Shown: piece by piece, positions 8,030-15,748 of the stretch
Layout: every line of letters starts with the position of its first letter
Numbering within the stretch: the stretch's first letter is position 1
Assembly (NCBI GenBank): GCA_041640715.1
Contig: JBEPZU010000016.1
Location: 1-18,843, forward strand
Direction of reading: 5' to 3'
Length of the DNA stretch: 18,843 bases
DNA from: DSFO01 sp041640715
Lineage (GTDB): Archaea; Thermoproteota; Thermoprotei; Gearchaeales; Gearchaeaceae
The notes under the pieces: model-generated
Seen by the model: only the letters and a program-made list of their open reading frames with translations
The model's database searches: none
Told to the model about the DNA's origin: nothing
Position numbers and translations under genes: made by a program

Positions 8030-8632
8030 ATGAAGTTCATCATAGAGATCTGCGAGGAGCCTCTGAGTAAATGGATGCTGCTTGAGCTAGAGCATGCATC
8101 TTTGTTGATAGGTAAAGAAAATCTCTGCTTTACCAATGTTAAACCAAAATATAAGGAAACGCTAAGCAGATTGGGAGAAGTCTTTGAACGAAGTATAGTC
8201 GAAATTAAAGAGTTTCATGATAAAATAATAGTCTTAGATCCTAAGTCTCCTAAGACTCTAGAAACTGAAGAGGCTAGGAAATACATACTTATTGTAGGAG
8301 GGATCATGGGAGATCATCCTCCTAAAGGTAGAACATATGAATTAATAACTTCTAAGATTGAGGGTTGTCTCTCCAGGAATTTAGGGAAGTACCAATTATC
8401 GATAGATGGTGCTATATTCGTAGCTAAGGAGATAATGAAAGGTAAAAGGTTAGAAGAAATACCCTTAATCAAAAGATTGGTATTGAAGGTAGATCCATTC
8501 CATGAAATCATCTTACCTTATGCTTATCCCATAGTAGAAGGTCGTCCTCTTTTTTACGAAAAACTTGAAGAGTACTTGAAATATGGCATAGAAGAAGACG
8601 AGGAAAACATGCTTAAGGCTTCATCCTTGTAG
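8030..8632 (+). CDS. SPOUT methyltransferase, Sfm1/DUF431 family
   Basis: This protein of 200 residues matches the DUF431 SPOUT family. Conserved stretches seen are KFIIEICEEPLSKW (2-15), VLDPK (68-72), the cofactor-loop motif GGIMGDHPPKGRT (90-102), RNLGKYQLSIDGA (116-128) and the C-terminal ILPYAYP (161-167). The yeast member Sfm1 methylates an arginine of ribosomal protein S3, while the Pfam description for the archaeal members is 'predicted RNA methyltransferase'. The substrate here could be a ribosomal protein or RNA. The glycine-rich knot loop implies SAM binding. The last 12 nt overlap the 3' end of the convergent DNA ligase gene. Confidence 0.83.
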   Translation: MKFIIEICEEPLSKWMLLELEHASLLIGKENLCFTNVKPKYKETLSRLGEVFERSIVEIKEFHDKIIVLDPKSPKTLETEEARKYILIVGGIMGDHPPKGRTYELITSKIEGCLSRNLGKYQLSIDGAIFVAKEIMKGKRLEEIPLIKRLVLKVDPFHEIILPYAYPIVEGRPLFYEKLEEYLKYGIEEDEENMLKASSL

Positions 8633-10282
8633 TGCTCTTTTCCTCTCATATATTTCTTTGACTTTATTCAATTCATCGATTTCTAAAGGAGATTTATCGA
8701 ATCTAATCCTTTTAATTCTAGGGAATCTCAAAGCAAAACCACTATCATGCCTATCGCTCATTTGAATAGAATCGAAGGCTACTTCTATTACTATCTCAGG
8801 TCTAACGATTATCTTATAACCTAAATCTTCGATGGCCAAGCTCCTCAACTTCTTGTCGAGCATTTCAATTTCTTCATCTGTCAAACCTGAGTATGCTTTG
8901 CCTATTATTTTCAATTCGTCTCCATCTCTTACAGCGAAAGTGTAATCAGATAAGATCCCAGCTCTTTTACCGTGTCCGTATTCAGCTGCTACGATTACTG
9001 CATCTATAGTATCAAATTCTTTCTTCAACTTAACCCATAACTTCCCTCTTTTCCCTGGAGTATAGGGGGAATCGGGGTCTTTAAGCATTAATCCTTCAAA
9101 GCCTTGATTTATGCTATATTCAAACAATTTAGAAATCTCTGAAGAAGTTTTGACTATTTGATATTCAGCAAGTTTTAATCCATCTGGTAACTCCAGGCTT
9201 TCTAACAACTTTTTCCTTTCCTTTAGCGGTATCTCGTGAATCGCTTTGTCTTGAAAATATAATATATCATAAACTATTGCTTGAAAAGGTATTTCTCTGA
9301 TTAATTCTTCGGATACTTCCTTCCTTCTTAACCTTTTTTGAATTACGTTGAAAGGTAAAGGTTTCCCGTTCTTCATTGAAATTACCTCAGAATCTAGTAT
9401 AAAATCAAATTTTATTCCCTTTAGAGCTTCTACGATATCTGGCAAATAGAAGCTTATTTCATCAAGCCTTCTTGAAAATATCTTAACCTCTTTACCTTTT
9501 TTATGTATTTGTGTTCTAATTCCATCATACTTAAATTCTGCTATTAATGGTTTAGAGTAATAATTCATTATTTCTTCAGCAGAAGCCATAGGTTCAGCTA
9601 ACATAAAGCTCGTAGGTCTTAGTAATTCAATTCCTACGTGCTCTAACGAACCCCTCTTTGCTCTTAATGCAATTTCAGCCAGATCTGGTAAAAGTAGTAG
9701 TTTTTCTCTTAGATACGATAAAGTTATTCCTAGCGCGTTAGCTACCGCCTCTTCGAGCAATCCTTCAGAAAGGCCTATTCTAAGCTCCTTTGTTATTATC
9801 TTTATTAGATATTTAGCTTCTAAAGGACTTGCGTTTATGAACAGATTAAGCAACGCATTTTTTCTCAGTTTTTGCGATTTTTCTCCGGAGTATTCAGAGA
9901 TTTTCAAAAACGTGTTATAAACATCCTTTATCGATAAATTACTACTAATTAAAGGTTTGATTTTCTTTCCTTTTCTATTTAGTATATCCTCAGCGGCTTC
10001 TCCTAAGTCTCCGTGCTTAATGTAAATTTTGGAAAAGTTCTCATCATCGATACCGGAGATTTCAGAGATGATCGAGTAAAGCGTTGAATAACCTACTTGT
10101 AATTCTCTATTGTACCAAGGAGGTAGGATAGTTGAGGAAAGTAATCTTATCGTATAGCATAAATCTTCTTCGTCTAGAGATTTCAAGAAGCTGGCTAGTT
10201 TGCTTATTTTCTCTAACTTGCTAGTTGTTTTCTTTACCTTTTCACATACCTCAGCTAATTCTAAGAAAGACCTTTTATTCAC
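8621..10282 (-). CDS. lig: ATP-dependent DNA ligase
   Basis: The enzyme seals nicks in replication and repair by transferring AMP to the DNA 5' end. At 553 residues it has the DNA-binding domain (about 1-220), adenylation domain (about 225-425) and OB domain (about 426-553). Seen are motif I KYDG with the adenylated Lys251, SRR (270-272), motif III DFILDSEV (293-300), motif IV EGLMLK (396-401), motif V KLWVKLK (414-420) and the C-terminal GFALRFPRIKRIRFDKSP (515-532). The OB-domain wording (RPEIVIEVAFDSIQ, then GFALRFPR) resembles euryarchaeal ligases more than the Sulfolobus Lig1 I remember. The start is GTG. It overlaps the PPDK stop as GTGA, so the two are co-transcribed and probably translationally coupled. 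I see no clear Shine-Dalgarno site before the GTG. Confidence 0.95.
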   Translation of the reverse strand: MNKRSFLELAEVCEKVKKTTSKLEKISKLASFLKSLDEEDLCYTIRLLSSTILPPWYNRELQVGYSTLYSIISEISGIDDENFSKIYIKHGDLGEAAEDILNRKGKKIKPLISSNLSIKDVYNTFLKISEYSGEKSQKLRKNALLNLFINASPLEAKYLIKIITKELRIGLSEGLLEEAVANALGITLSYLREKLLLLPDLAEIALRAKRGSLEHVGIELLRPTSFMLAEPMASAEEIMNYYSKPLIAEFKYDGIRTQIHKKGKEVKIFSRRLDEISFYLPDIVEALKGIKFDFILDSEVISMKNGKPLPFNVIQKRLRRKEVSEELIREIPFQAIVYDILYFQDKAIHEIPLKERKKLLESLELPDGLKLAEYQIVKTSSEISKLFEYSINQGFEGLMLKDPDSPYTPGKRGKLWVKLKKEFDTIDAVIVAAEYGHGKRAGILSDYTFAVRDGDELKIIGKAYSGLTDEEIEMLDKKLRSLAIEDLGYKIIVRPEIVIEVAFDSIQMSDRHDSGFALRFPRIKRIRFDKSPLEIDELNKVKEIYERKRALQG

Positions 10283-12945
10283 TTATTTAATATACTCGCT
10301 TGCGCTGCTGCCAGTCGTGAGACCAAGATCCTATATGGCGAGGCGCTAACGTAATCCAGTCCAGCTTTATGGAAGAACATTATACTATCAGGATCACCTC
10401 CGTGTTCTCCGCATACTCCTATTTTAAGGTTTTTATTGACTTTCCTGCCTTTTTCTATCGCGATTTCTATCAATCGCCCTACTCCTTTAACATCTAGTTT
10501 TTCGAAGGGATTGTTTTCTAAAATTTTATGTTCTAAGTAGAAAGGCAAAAATTTATTTTCAGCGTCATCCCTGCTGAAGCTGAAAGTAGCTTGGGTTAGG
10601 TCATTAGTACCGAAGCTGAAGAAATCGCAGATCGTAGCCAATTCGTCAGCGACCAAGCACGCTCTTACGGTTTCGATCATTGTTCCAAATTTGTAAGGCA
10701 GTTCTGTTTTCTTCTCAGCTTTTATTTCTTCATATACTTTTTCAATTACATTTTTAATCTTCAGCAATTCTCTATATTCTGCAACCTGAGGTATCATTAT
10801 CTCCAAGTTAACCGGTATATTTTCTTCGAGTAATTCATAGGCTGCTAGGAATATAGCTCTGGCTTGTGTTTCATAAATTTCTGGATTCGTAACCCCAACT
10901 CTAACACCTCTATGCCCAAGCATTGGGTTTGCCTCGGTTAACTTCTTGGCGATTCTGTAGAAGTTCTCCCATTTTTTCCTCTCATTTTCTTCCTTTGCGT
11001 TGTAAATGTTTTCTAGTATTTCTTCTAGGTTTGGTAAGAACTCATGAAGAGGTGGATCAAAAAGTCTTATCGTGACTGGATAAGGAGACATGATTCTTAA
11101 CATTTCCTTGAAATCCTCCTTAAGCATGGGCAATAACTTAGCCAGAGCTTCTTTTCTTACTTTTTCGTCATCTGTTAATATCACATCTCTGAATATTTCC
11201 AATCTCTTAGGAGCTCTGAACATCCTTTCAGTTCTTAGGAGTCCTATACCTTCAGCTCCGAATTCTCTAGCTAATTTAGCTTCCTCTGGGGTATCTGCAT
11301 TAGCCCTCACGCCTAGAACCCTTACCTCATCGACGATTTTCATGAATTCTTCGAATTCGCTTATAGGTTTAAAGCTCGTTTTAGGGAGATCTCCTAAATA
11401 GACTTCACCTTCTAACCCATCAATAGTTATTATATCTCCTTCCTTTACTCTTATTCCTGATACTTCAAAGAATTTTCCTTCATAGTTTATCTTTATTTCT
11501 TCACAACCTACTACACATGGCTTACCTATAGATCTTGCAACCACGGCTGCATGACTGGTCATTCCTCCCTTCGCAGTTAATATTCCTGCAGAGGCGTAGA
11601 AACCATGAACGTCATCGGGCTTTGTTTCCTCTCTTACCAATATCACTTTTTCTCCTTTTTTAGCCCATTCTACTGCATCATCTGCGCTGAATACAACTTT
11701 ACCTGAGACAGCTCCAGGCGAAGAAGGAAGACCCTTTGCTATAGGTTTTTCTTTGATTTTTTCTTTATTTATCCTAGGATATAATAGTTGTAGGATATCT
11801 CTAACCTTAATCCTCATTATTAATTCGTCCTTGCTAAGGATTTTTTCCTTATACATATCTACTCCGGTTTTTATCAGCGCTATGCTATTCATTTTAGCGT
11901 TTCTTGCCTGAAGCATGTATAACTTCCCATCTTCTATTGTGAATTCGATGTCTTGAACCTCTTTCTCATGTCTTTCTAAAGTCTTAGCGTAATGATAGAG
12001 TTCTTCATATACTTCAGGCATCATGATCTTAAGTTCTTTTATCGGTCTAGGTGTCCTTATTCCTGCAACTACGTCTTCTCCCTGAGCTAGTGTGAGAAAT
12101 TCTCCATATAGCTCATTTTCTCCGTTTGAGGGATTTCTCGTGAATAATACACCTGTAGCAGATTTCTCATTTAGATTTCCGAAAACCATTGCTACCACAG
12201 TTACTGCCGTTCCATCAGCTATATCTGGGGTTATCTTGTTTACTTCTCTGTAATATTTGGCACGAGGGGATTCCCATGAATCGAAAACTGCTGCTACTGC
12301 TAGCTCGAGTTGTTTCCAAGGATCCTCGAGTATTTTTAAAACTTCTTCCTCGCTCAAGTTGGCGGTTTTTTTAAGCTCTCTAATTATAATATTCCTATAT
12401 TCATCGCAAAGTCTTTTAAGAGCATCTGCTGGAAGTTCACTATCATGTTTAACCCCTAGCTTGTACTTGTATTCTTCGAGTTTTTCAGAGAAGAGCTTTT
12501 CATCGATTTTTAAAACTATTTTACCGAACATGCTGAGATATCTCCTATAAGTGTCGTAGGCAAATCTTTCGGAATATAATTTAGCTAATCCTTTAACTGT
12601 TTCTGAATTGATTCCAAGATTCAAAACAGTGTCCATCATTCCTGGCATAGAAACAGCCGCTCCGGATCTAACCGATACGAGCAAAGGATTTGAAGGGTCT
12701 CCAAATCTCTTGCCCATTTTCTCCTCAATATACTTCATCCCTTCCTTAATCTGTTCGATAAGACCCTCTAGCAATTTTCTACCGTTTTTATAATACTCGT
12801 TACATGCAGTAGTAGGAATTATAAAGCCCGCAGGAACTCTAAACCCAAGTTTTGTCATTAGTATTAAACTTGAACCTTTACCACCGAATATTTTCTTATT
12901 TCTGTGATCTGCTTCTTCGAATGTGTAAACATACTTATTCTGCAT
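10279..12945 (-). CDS. ppdK: Pyruvate, phosphate dikinase (PPDK)
   Basis: PPDK interconverts pyruvate + ATP + Pi and phosphoenolpyruvate + AMP + PPi. In Thermoproteales it takes part in glycolysis and gluconeogenesis. The protein has 888 residues, a normal length. The N-terminal ATP-grasp domain includes GGKGSSL (21-27), SVRSGAAVSMPGMMDTVLN (91-109) and LYMLQARNAK (342-351). The swivelling phosphohistidine domain has GGMTSHAAVVAR (460-471) with His465. The C-terminal PEP/pyruvate TIM barrel has GLLRTERMF (568-576), MLGHRG (675-680), SFGTNDLTQ (777-785) and GVCGEHGGDP (843-852) with the proton-donor Cys845. The motif spacing fits PPDK rather than PEP synthase, which lacks MPGMMDTVLN. A good TATA box lies 26 nt before the ATG. 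DNA ligase follows with a 4-nt overlap. Confidence 0.97.
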   Translation of the reverse strand: MQNKYVYTFEEADHRNKKIFGGKGSSLILMTKLGFRVPAGFIIPTTACNEYYKNGRKLLEGLIEQIKEGMKYIEEKMGKRFGDPSNPLLVSVRSGAAVSMPGMMDTVLNLGINSETVKGLAKLYSERFAYDTYRRYLSMFGKIVLKIDEKLFSEKLEEYKYKLGVKHDSELPADALKRLCDEYRNIIIRELKKTANLSEEEVLKILEDPWKQLELAVAAVFDSWESPRAKYYREVNKITPDIADGTAVTVVAMVFGNLNEKSATGVLFTRNPSNGENELYGEFLTLAQGEDVVAGIRTPRPIKELKIMMPEVYEELYHYAKTLERHEKEVQDIEFTIEDGKLYMLQARNAKMNSIALIKTGVDMYKEKILSKDELIMRIKVRDILQLLYPRINKEKIKEKPIAKGLPSSPGAVSGKVVFSADDAVEWAKKGEKVILVREETKPDDVHGFYASAGILTAKGGMTSHAAVVARSIGKPCVVGCEEIKINYEGKFFEVSGIRVKEGDIITIDGLEGEVYLGDLPKTSFKPISEFEEFMKIVDEVRVLGVRANADTPEEAKLAREFGAEGIGLLRTERMFRAPKRLEIFRDVILTDDEKVRKEALAKLLPMLKEDFKEMLRIMSPYPVTIRLFDPPLHEFLPNLEEILENIYNAKEENERKKWENFYRIAKKLTEANPMLGHRGVRVGVTNPEIYETQARAIFLAAYELLEENIPVNLEIMIPQVAEYRELLKIKNVIEKVYEEIKAEKKTELPYKFGTMIETVRACLVADELATICDFFSFGTNDLTQATFSFSRDDAENKFLPFYLEHKILENNPFEKLDVKGVGRLIEIAIEKGRKVNKNLKIGVCGEHGGDPDSIMFFHKAGLDYVSASPYRILVSRLAAAQASILNK

Positions 12946-12967
12946 ATAAAGAATATTTCTCTAAAAG

Positions 12968-12975
12968 CTTTTAAA
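12968..12975 (-). promoter_or_regulatory. TATA box for PPDK-ligase operon
   Basis: TTTAAAAG, preceded by CG on the minus strand, is centred 26 nt before the PPDK ATG, the ideal position for a leaderless archaeal transcript. The 71-nt gap from the CDF gene upstream is AT-rich and holds no other feature I can identify. Confidence 0.6.
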
Positions 12976-13016
12976 CGTTATTTATTATGTTTTCTTTAAG
13001 ATAAATGTTTAAAATA

Positions 13017-13883
13017 TTAGCTTATTGATTTTATAGCTATTAAGATTTTAGCTACATTAATAAATCTTTGTTTTATTTTATTTTCGATTAATTTAGTATA
13101 TACATGAAACTCTTCTACTGTTATATCTTTATCAACCTCAACTTCAACTTCTATAGCTACTTTATATCCTACTCTTCTAAAATTAATAGACAATATTTTA
13201 GTTATATAGGGTATTTCTTTGATAAATTCTTCTAGTTTGCCTTTAAGTACAGGATCCTTGCAAACATCTATTAAAATTAATGCGCTCTCTCTAATCACAG
13301 GTATGCTGGCCGATGCTATAAAGCTTGCTATTATCAAAGATGCGCCTATATCGAAAATAGGCGAATATGTGCCAGAAAGCAGAATCCCTGCAGCTGCTAT
13401 GAAAGAGCTCGATGTGTCTTTCACAGAGTTAACGGCATCAGCCTTAAGTGAAAGTAACCCATATCTTTTTGCGTAAACGTACTTGTAAAAAGTTATTAGT
13501 AATGATATAAAGCCGAAAGTTAAAGCTGTAAAAAATCCCAACTCTATTTCTCTAAGGGCATGTTGAGATAATAATTGTGTATACGAACGGTAAAATAAGT
13601 AGCCAGCAAAAATTATTGTTAAGATCGCTACAGTGAAGGCAATTAATATTTCAAGTTTAAAATGATCGATCCCTTCCTCAGTTTTTCTTAATGATATGAA
13701 AAGACCTGTGAACACCACGGTGGTTATCAACATGTCAGCTAAGGAATCAATCGCATCCGCTAATAATCCGCTACTATTAGTTCTTAATGCGATAATCACA
13801 CCTAGCACTGCCATTATCAAATTCAAAATTATGGAAATTAGAAGTAGCTTAGCTACTTTATTATCTAAGAGACGTTGCCCCAT
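13017..13883 (-). CDS. Cation diffusion facilitator (CDF) metal transporter
   Basis: CDF proteins export divalent metals by proton antiport. At 288 residues this one has about six helices (about 12-33, 39-62, 80-98, 114-135, 157-170 and 174-192) and a C-terminal ferredoxin-like cytoplasmic domain (about 210-288, with EVEVEVDKDITVEEFHVYT at 240-258). The helix 2 metal motif is ADAIDSLAD with Asp46 and Asp50. The helix 5 motif is KADAVNSVKD with Asn152 and Asp156, where zinc transporters such as YiiP carry His and Asp. The site is therefore Asp-Asp/Asn-Asp, which argues against a standard zinc site and leaves Mn, Fe or another metal open. It starts 51 bp from the divergent OGG1 gene. Confidence 0.9.
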   Translation of the reverse strand: MGQRLLDNKVAKLLLISIILNLIMAVLGVIIALRTNSSGLLADAIDSLADMLITTVVFTGLFISLRKTEEGIDHFKLEILIAFTVAILTIIFAGYLFYRSYTQLLSQHALREIELGFFTALTFGFISLLITFYKYVYAKRYGLLSLKADAVNSVKDTSSSFIAAAGILLSGTYSPIFDIGASLIIASFIASASIPVIRESALILIDVCKDPVLKGKLEEFIKEIPYITKILSINFRRVGYKVAIEVEVEVDKDITVEEFHVYTKLIENKIKQRFINVAKILIAIKSIS

Positions 13884-13934
13884 TCGCTTATTTACAAATT
13901 ACTTTATTTCTTTTGTACCTAATAAAAATTTAGC
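13884..13934. promoter_or_regulatory. 51-bp divergent promoter region, CDF/OGG1
   Basis: ACTTTATTT (13901-13909) lies about 30 nt before the OGG1 GTG. Its complement AAATAAAG lies about 22 nt before the CDF ATG, so one AT-rich element may serve both directions. A second AT run (13921-13932) is another candidate for CDF. The assignment of boxes is uncertain. Confidence 0.35.
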
Positions 13935-14810
13935 GTGGAAAAAGGAGAGATCAAGCTTAAATCTTTCATCGATTTGGATCATACTTTTTCATCGGGTCAA
14001 ATTTTTAGATGGCGCAAATTAGGAGATTACTGGGTAGGTGTTTGCTATAGCAGTCTACTAGCTTTAAAAAAAGTCGGAGATAGGATTGTTTATAAGATAG
14101 AAGGTAATCTCAAAACTGAAACTCTATATGAATTTTTAGGTCTCAACCAAGATTATGAAGTTATAATAGAGAAAATTTGCAAAAATAGGTTAATTAAAGA
14201 AATTTGTGAAAAATATTACGGGCTTAGAATATTTCATCAATCTAAAAGAGAATGTTTAATTTCTTATATATGCGCAATCTACAACAATATAGAAAGGACA
14301 AACAAAATATTGGAGGCTCTTTCCAAATTATCCAAACGAAAGCTGAGAATAGGAAATATCACTTATTACGATTATCCAACTCTTGAAGAAATCCAAAAAA
14401 TAGGTGAAGAAAAGCTAAGAGAGTTGGGATTAGGATTTAGGGCTTCTTTCCTAGCTAACTTAAACATATCTGATTCATGGCTTGATGAGCTGAACGAATT
14501 AGGAACGGAAGATCTAGAAAATCAATTAATGAAAATTAAAGGAGTAGGAATTAAAACTGCAAGTTGTATATCTCTCTATGGTTATTTGAGATTTGAAAGC
14601 TTTCCTATCGATACCTGGATTTATAAATTTATTACAAATTTTTTTAAGGATGATTTAGAAAAATTATTAGGAAGTATATCTATTAATGATATAAAGAAAA
14701 ATTTCAAGATTGTGAAGAACTTCTACAACAAATTGTTTGATAATTATGCTGGTTACGCTCAGATATTCTTTTATAAATACGCTAGAGATCATCTTAGAAA
14801 GTCACTATGA
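13935..14810 (+). CDS. ogg: 8-oxoguanine DNA glycosylase, OGG1 family
   Basis: The enzyme removes oxidised guanine and nicks the abasic site. At 291 residues it keeps the OGG N-terminal domain: DHTFSSGQIFRWRK (15-28) with Gly21 at the 8-oxoG-contacting position of human Gly42. The helix-hairpin-helix-GPD core follows: KIKGVGIKTASC (200-211) with catalytic Lys207 and Cys211 (human Lys249 and Cys253), and PIDTW (224-228) with Asp226 (human Asp268). YAGYAQIFFY (271-280) places Gln276 and Tyr280 at human Gln315 and Phe319. CLISYICAIYNNIERT (107-122) matches the human SFICSSNNNI segment, but Tyr116 replaces Asn149. The N-terminal domain excludes the short Ogg2 and AGOG types. The start is GTG, the first possible after an in-frame TAA at 13923-13925. 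The last 17 nt overlap the convergent phosphatase gene. Confidence 0.92.
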   Translation: MEKGEIKLKSFIDLDHTFSSGQIFRWRKLGDYWVGVCYSSLLALKKVGDRIVYKIEGNLKTETLYEFLGLNQDYEVIIEKICKNRLIKEICEKYYGLRIFHQSKRECLISYICAIYNNIERTNKILEALSKLSKRKLRIGNITYYDYPTLEEIQKIGEEKLRELGLGFRASFLANLNISDSWLDELNELGTEDLENQLMKIKGVGIKTASCISLYGYLRFESFPIDTWIYKFITNFFKDDLEKLLGSISINDIKKNFKIVKNFYNKLFDNYAGYAQIFFYKYARDHLRKSL

Positions 14811-15717
14811 ATTTATTTATATCTTCATGGGAATTTAGTTCGGAAACTTTTATATCTAAAAACGCTGCTTTCGCATTATAATAAGGAGGTCCTTTCCTTG
14901 AAAACACTGTAATTAGCTTTCCATCATGAGTAATCGAATATCCTTCTCTAACTGGTTCATGACCCCTTATTACTAGCTTTAAGTTGTTTTTAGCTAAGAA
15001 ATTCTCTGTTAAATCTTTTCCGAACAACATTCCTGCTCCTCTATAAGAATCTTTCAAACCGAGATCTTCCATGGGATCGTTCCACAATAATTCTTCCAAA
15101 AGTCTCTTTTTTGGATGTATCTTTCTAGCTATGGCTATATCATCTGGTGTTGAGGCCTTGCTGGGTATTCCTCCATGCAATGCTATGAACTTCCCCATCA
15201 CTAAGAATGCCAAGTACAGTTTCTCAAATAACCCCCTTAGTTTTAGATACACAAAATATCCTTCTTGACCGTATTTTTCTATGAATTGCAAAGGTAAATC
15301 ATGGGGGTGTGCTAAAAGATCATCAGGTCCTTCGTGGTTTCCTCTTAATAATATTATTTTGTTTTTGTAAAGCAATTTTAAGTTTAATAAAAGATAGTAA
15401 ATCTCTACAGATTTATCTCCTCGATCGCCATAATCTCCTAGAAAAACTAGTGCTGATTTTTCTTCATTTAGCGTTTTTTCTATGTTGATTATTTTAAAGA
15501 TTTCGAGTAAGCTATCTAGATCTCCATGTATATCGCCTATTATTATGCATCTATCTATATTCGCCTCTGTGCAGTAAATCAAATCTTCACTTACATCGAA
15601 TTTGCCTAATCTTCTAAGTGTTCTTTCGAGCTCTAGAGTTCGTAAAACCTCTTCGATTAGCTTTATGAAATCTTTAGCTGTGAATTTCTCGAAATCTGAT
15701 AAAATCTGACTTATCAT
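14794..15717 (-). CDS. PPP-family serine/threonine protein phosphatase (PP1-arch type)
   Basis: This is a metal-dependent protein phosphatase of 307 residues. All PPP signatures are present: GDIHG (61-65), GDYGDRG (94-100), GNHE (126-129), HGG (181-183) and RGHE (251-254). WNDP (212-215) and RGAGMLFG (226-233) are the substrate-side segments shared with eukaryotic PP1/PP2A. No membrane segment or signal peptide is seen, so it is cytoplasmic. By family knowledge, crenarchaeal members dephosphorylate Ser/Thr on proteins; targets are unknown, and no kinase is encoded nearby. Its ATG lies 31 bp from the divergent start at 15749, and its 3' end overlaps OGG1 by 17 nt. Confidence 0.95.
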   Translation of the reverse strand: MISQILSDFEKFTAKDFIKLIEEVLRTLELERTLRRLGKFDVSEDLIYCTEANIDRCIIIGDIHGDLDSLLEIFKIINIEKTLNEEKSALVFLGDYGDRGDKSVEIYYLLLNLKLLYKNKIILLRGNHEGPDDLLAHPHDLPLQFIEKYGQEGYFVYLKLRGLFEKLYLAFLVMGKFIALHGGIPSKASTPDDIAIARKIHPKKRLLEELLWNDPMEDLGLKDSYRGAGMLFGKDLTENFLAKNNLKLVIRGHEPVREGYSITHDGKLITVFSRKGPPYYNAKAAFLDIKVSELNSHEDINKFIVTF

Positions 15718-15748
15718 ATATTTATTGAATTTTAACTAAAATATTTAA
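15718..15748. promoter_or_regulatory. 31-bp overlapping divergent promoters, phosphatase/membrane protein
   Basis: AAATATTT (15739-15746, minus) is centred 25 nt before the phosphatase ATG and ends two bases before the GTG of the plus-strand gene. ATATATTTA (15716-15724, plus) is centred about 29 nt before that GTG and overlaps the phosphatase ATG. TBP bound at one box would cover the other gene's transcription start. Confidence 0.5.

Noticed and set aside
11090..11401. A 103-codon plus-strand frame
   Set aside because: It is antisense to the PPDK barrel domain, whose motifs on the other strand are unambiguous.
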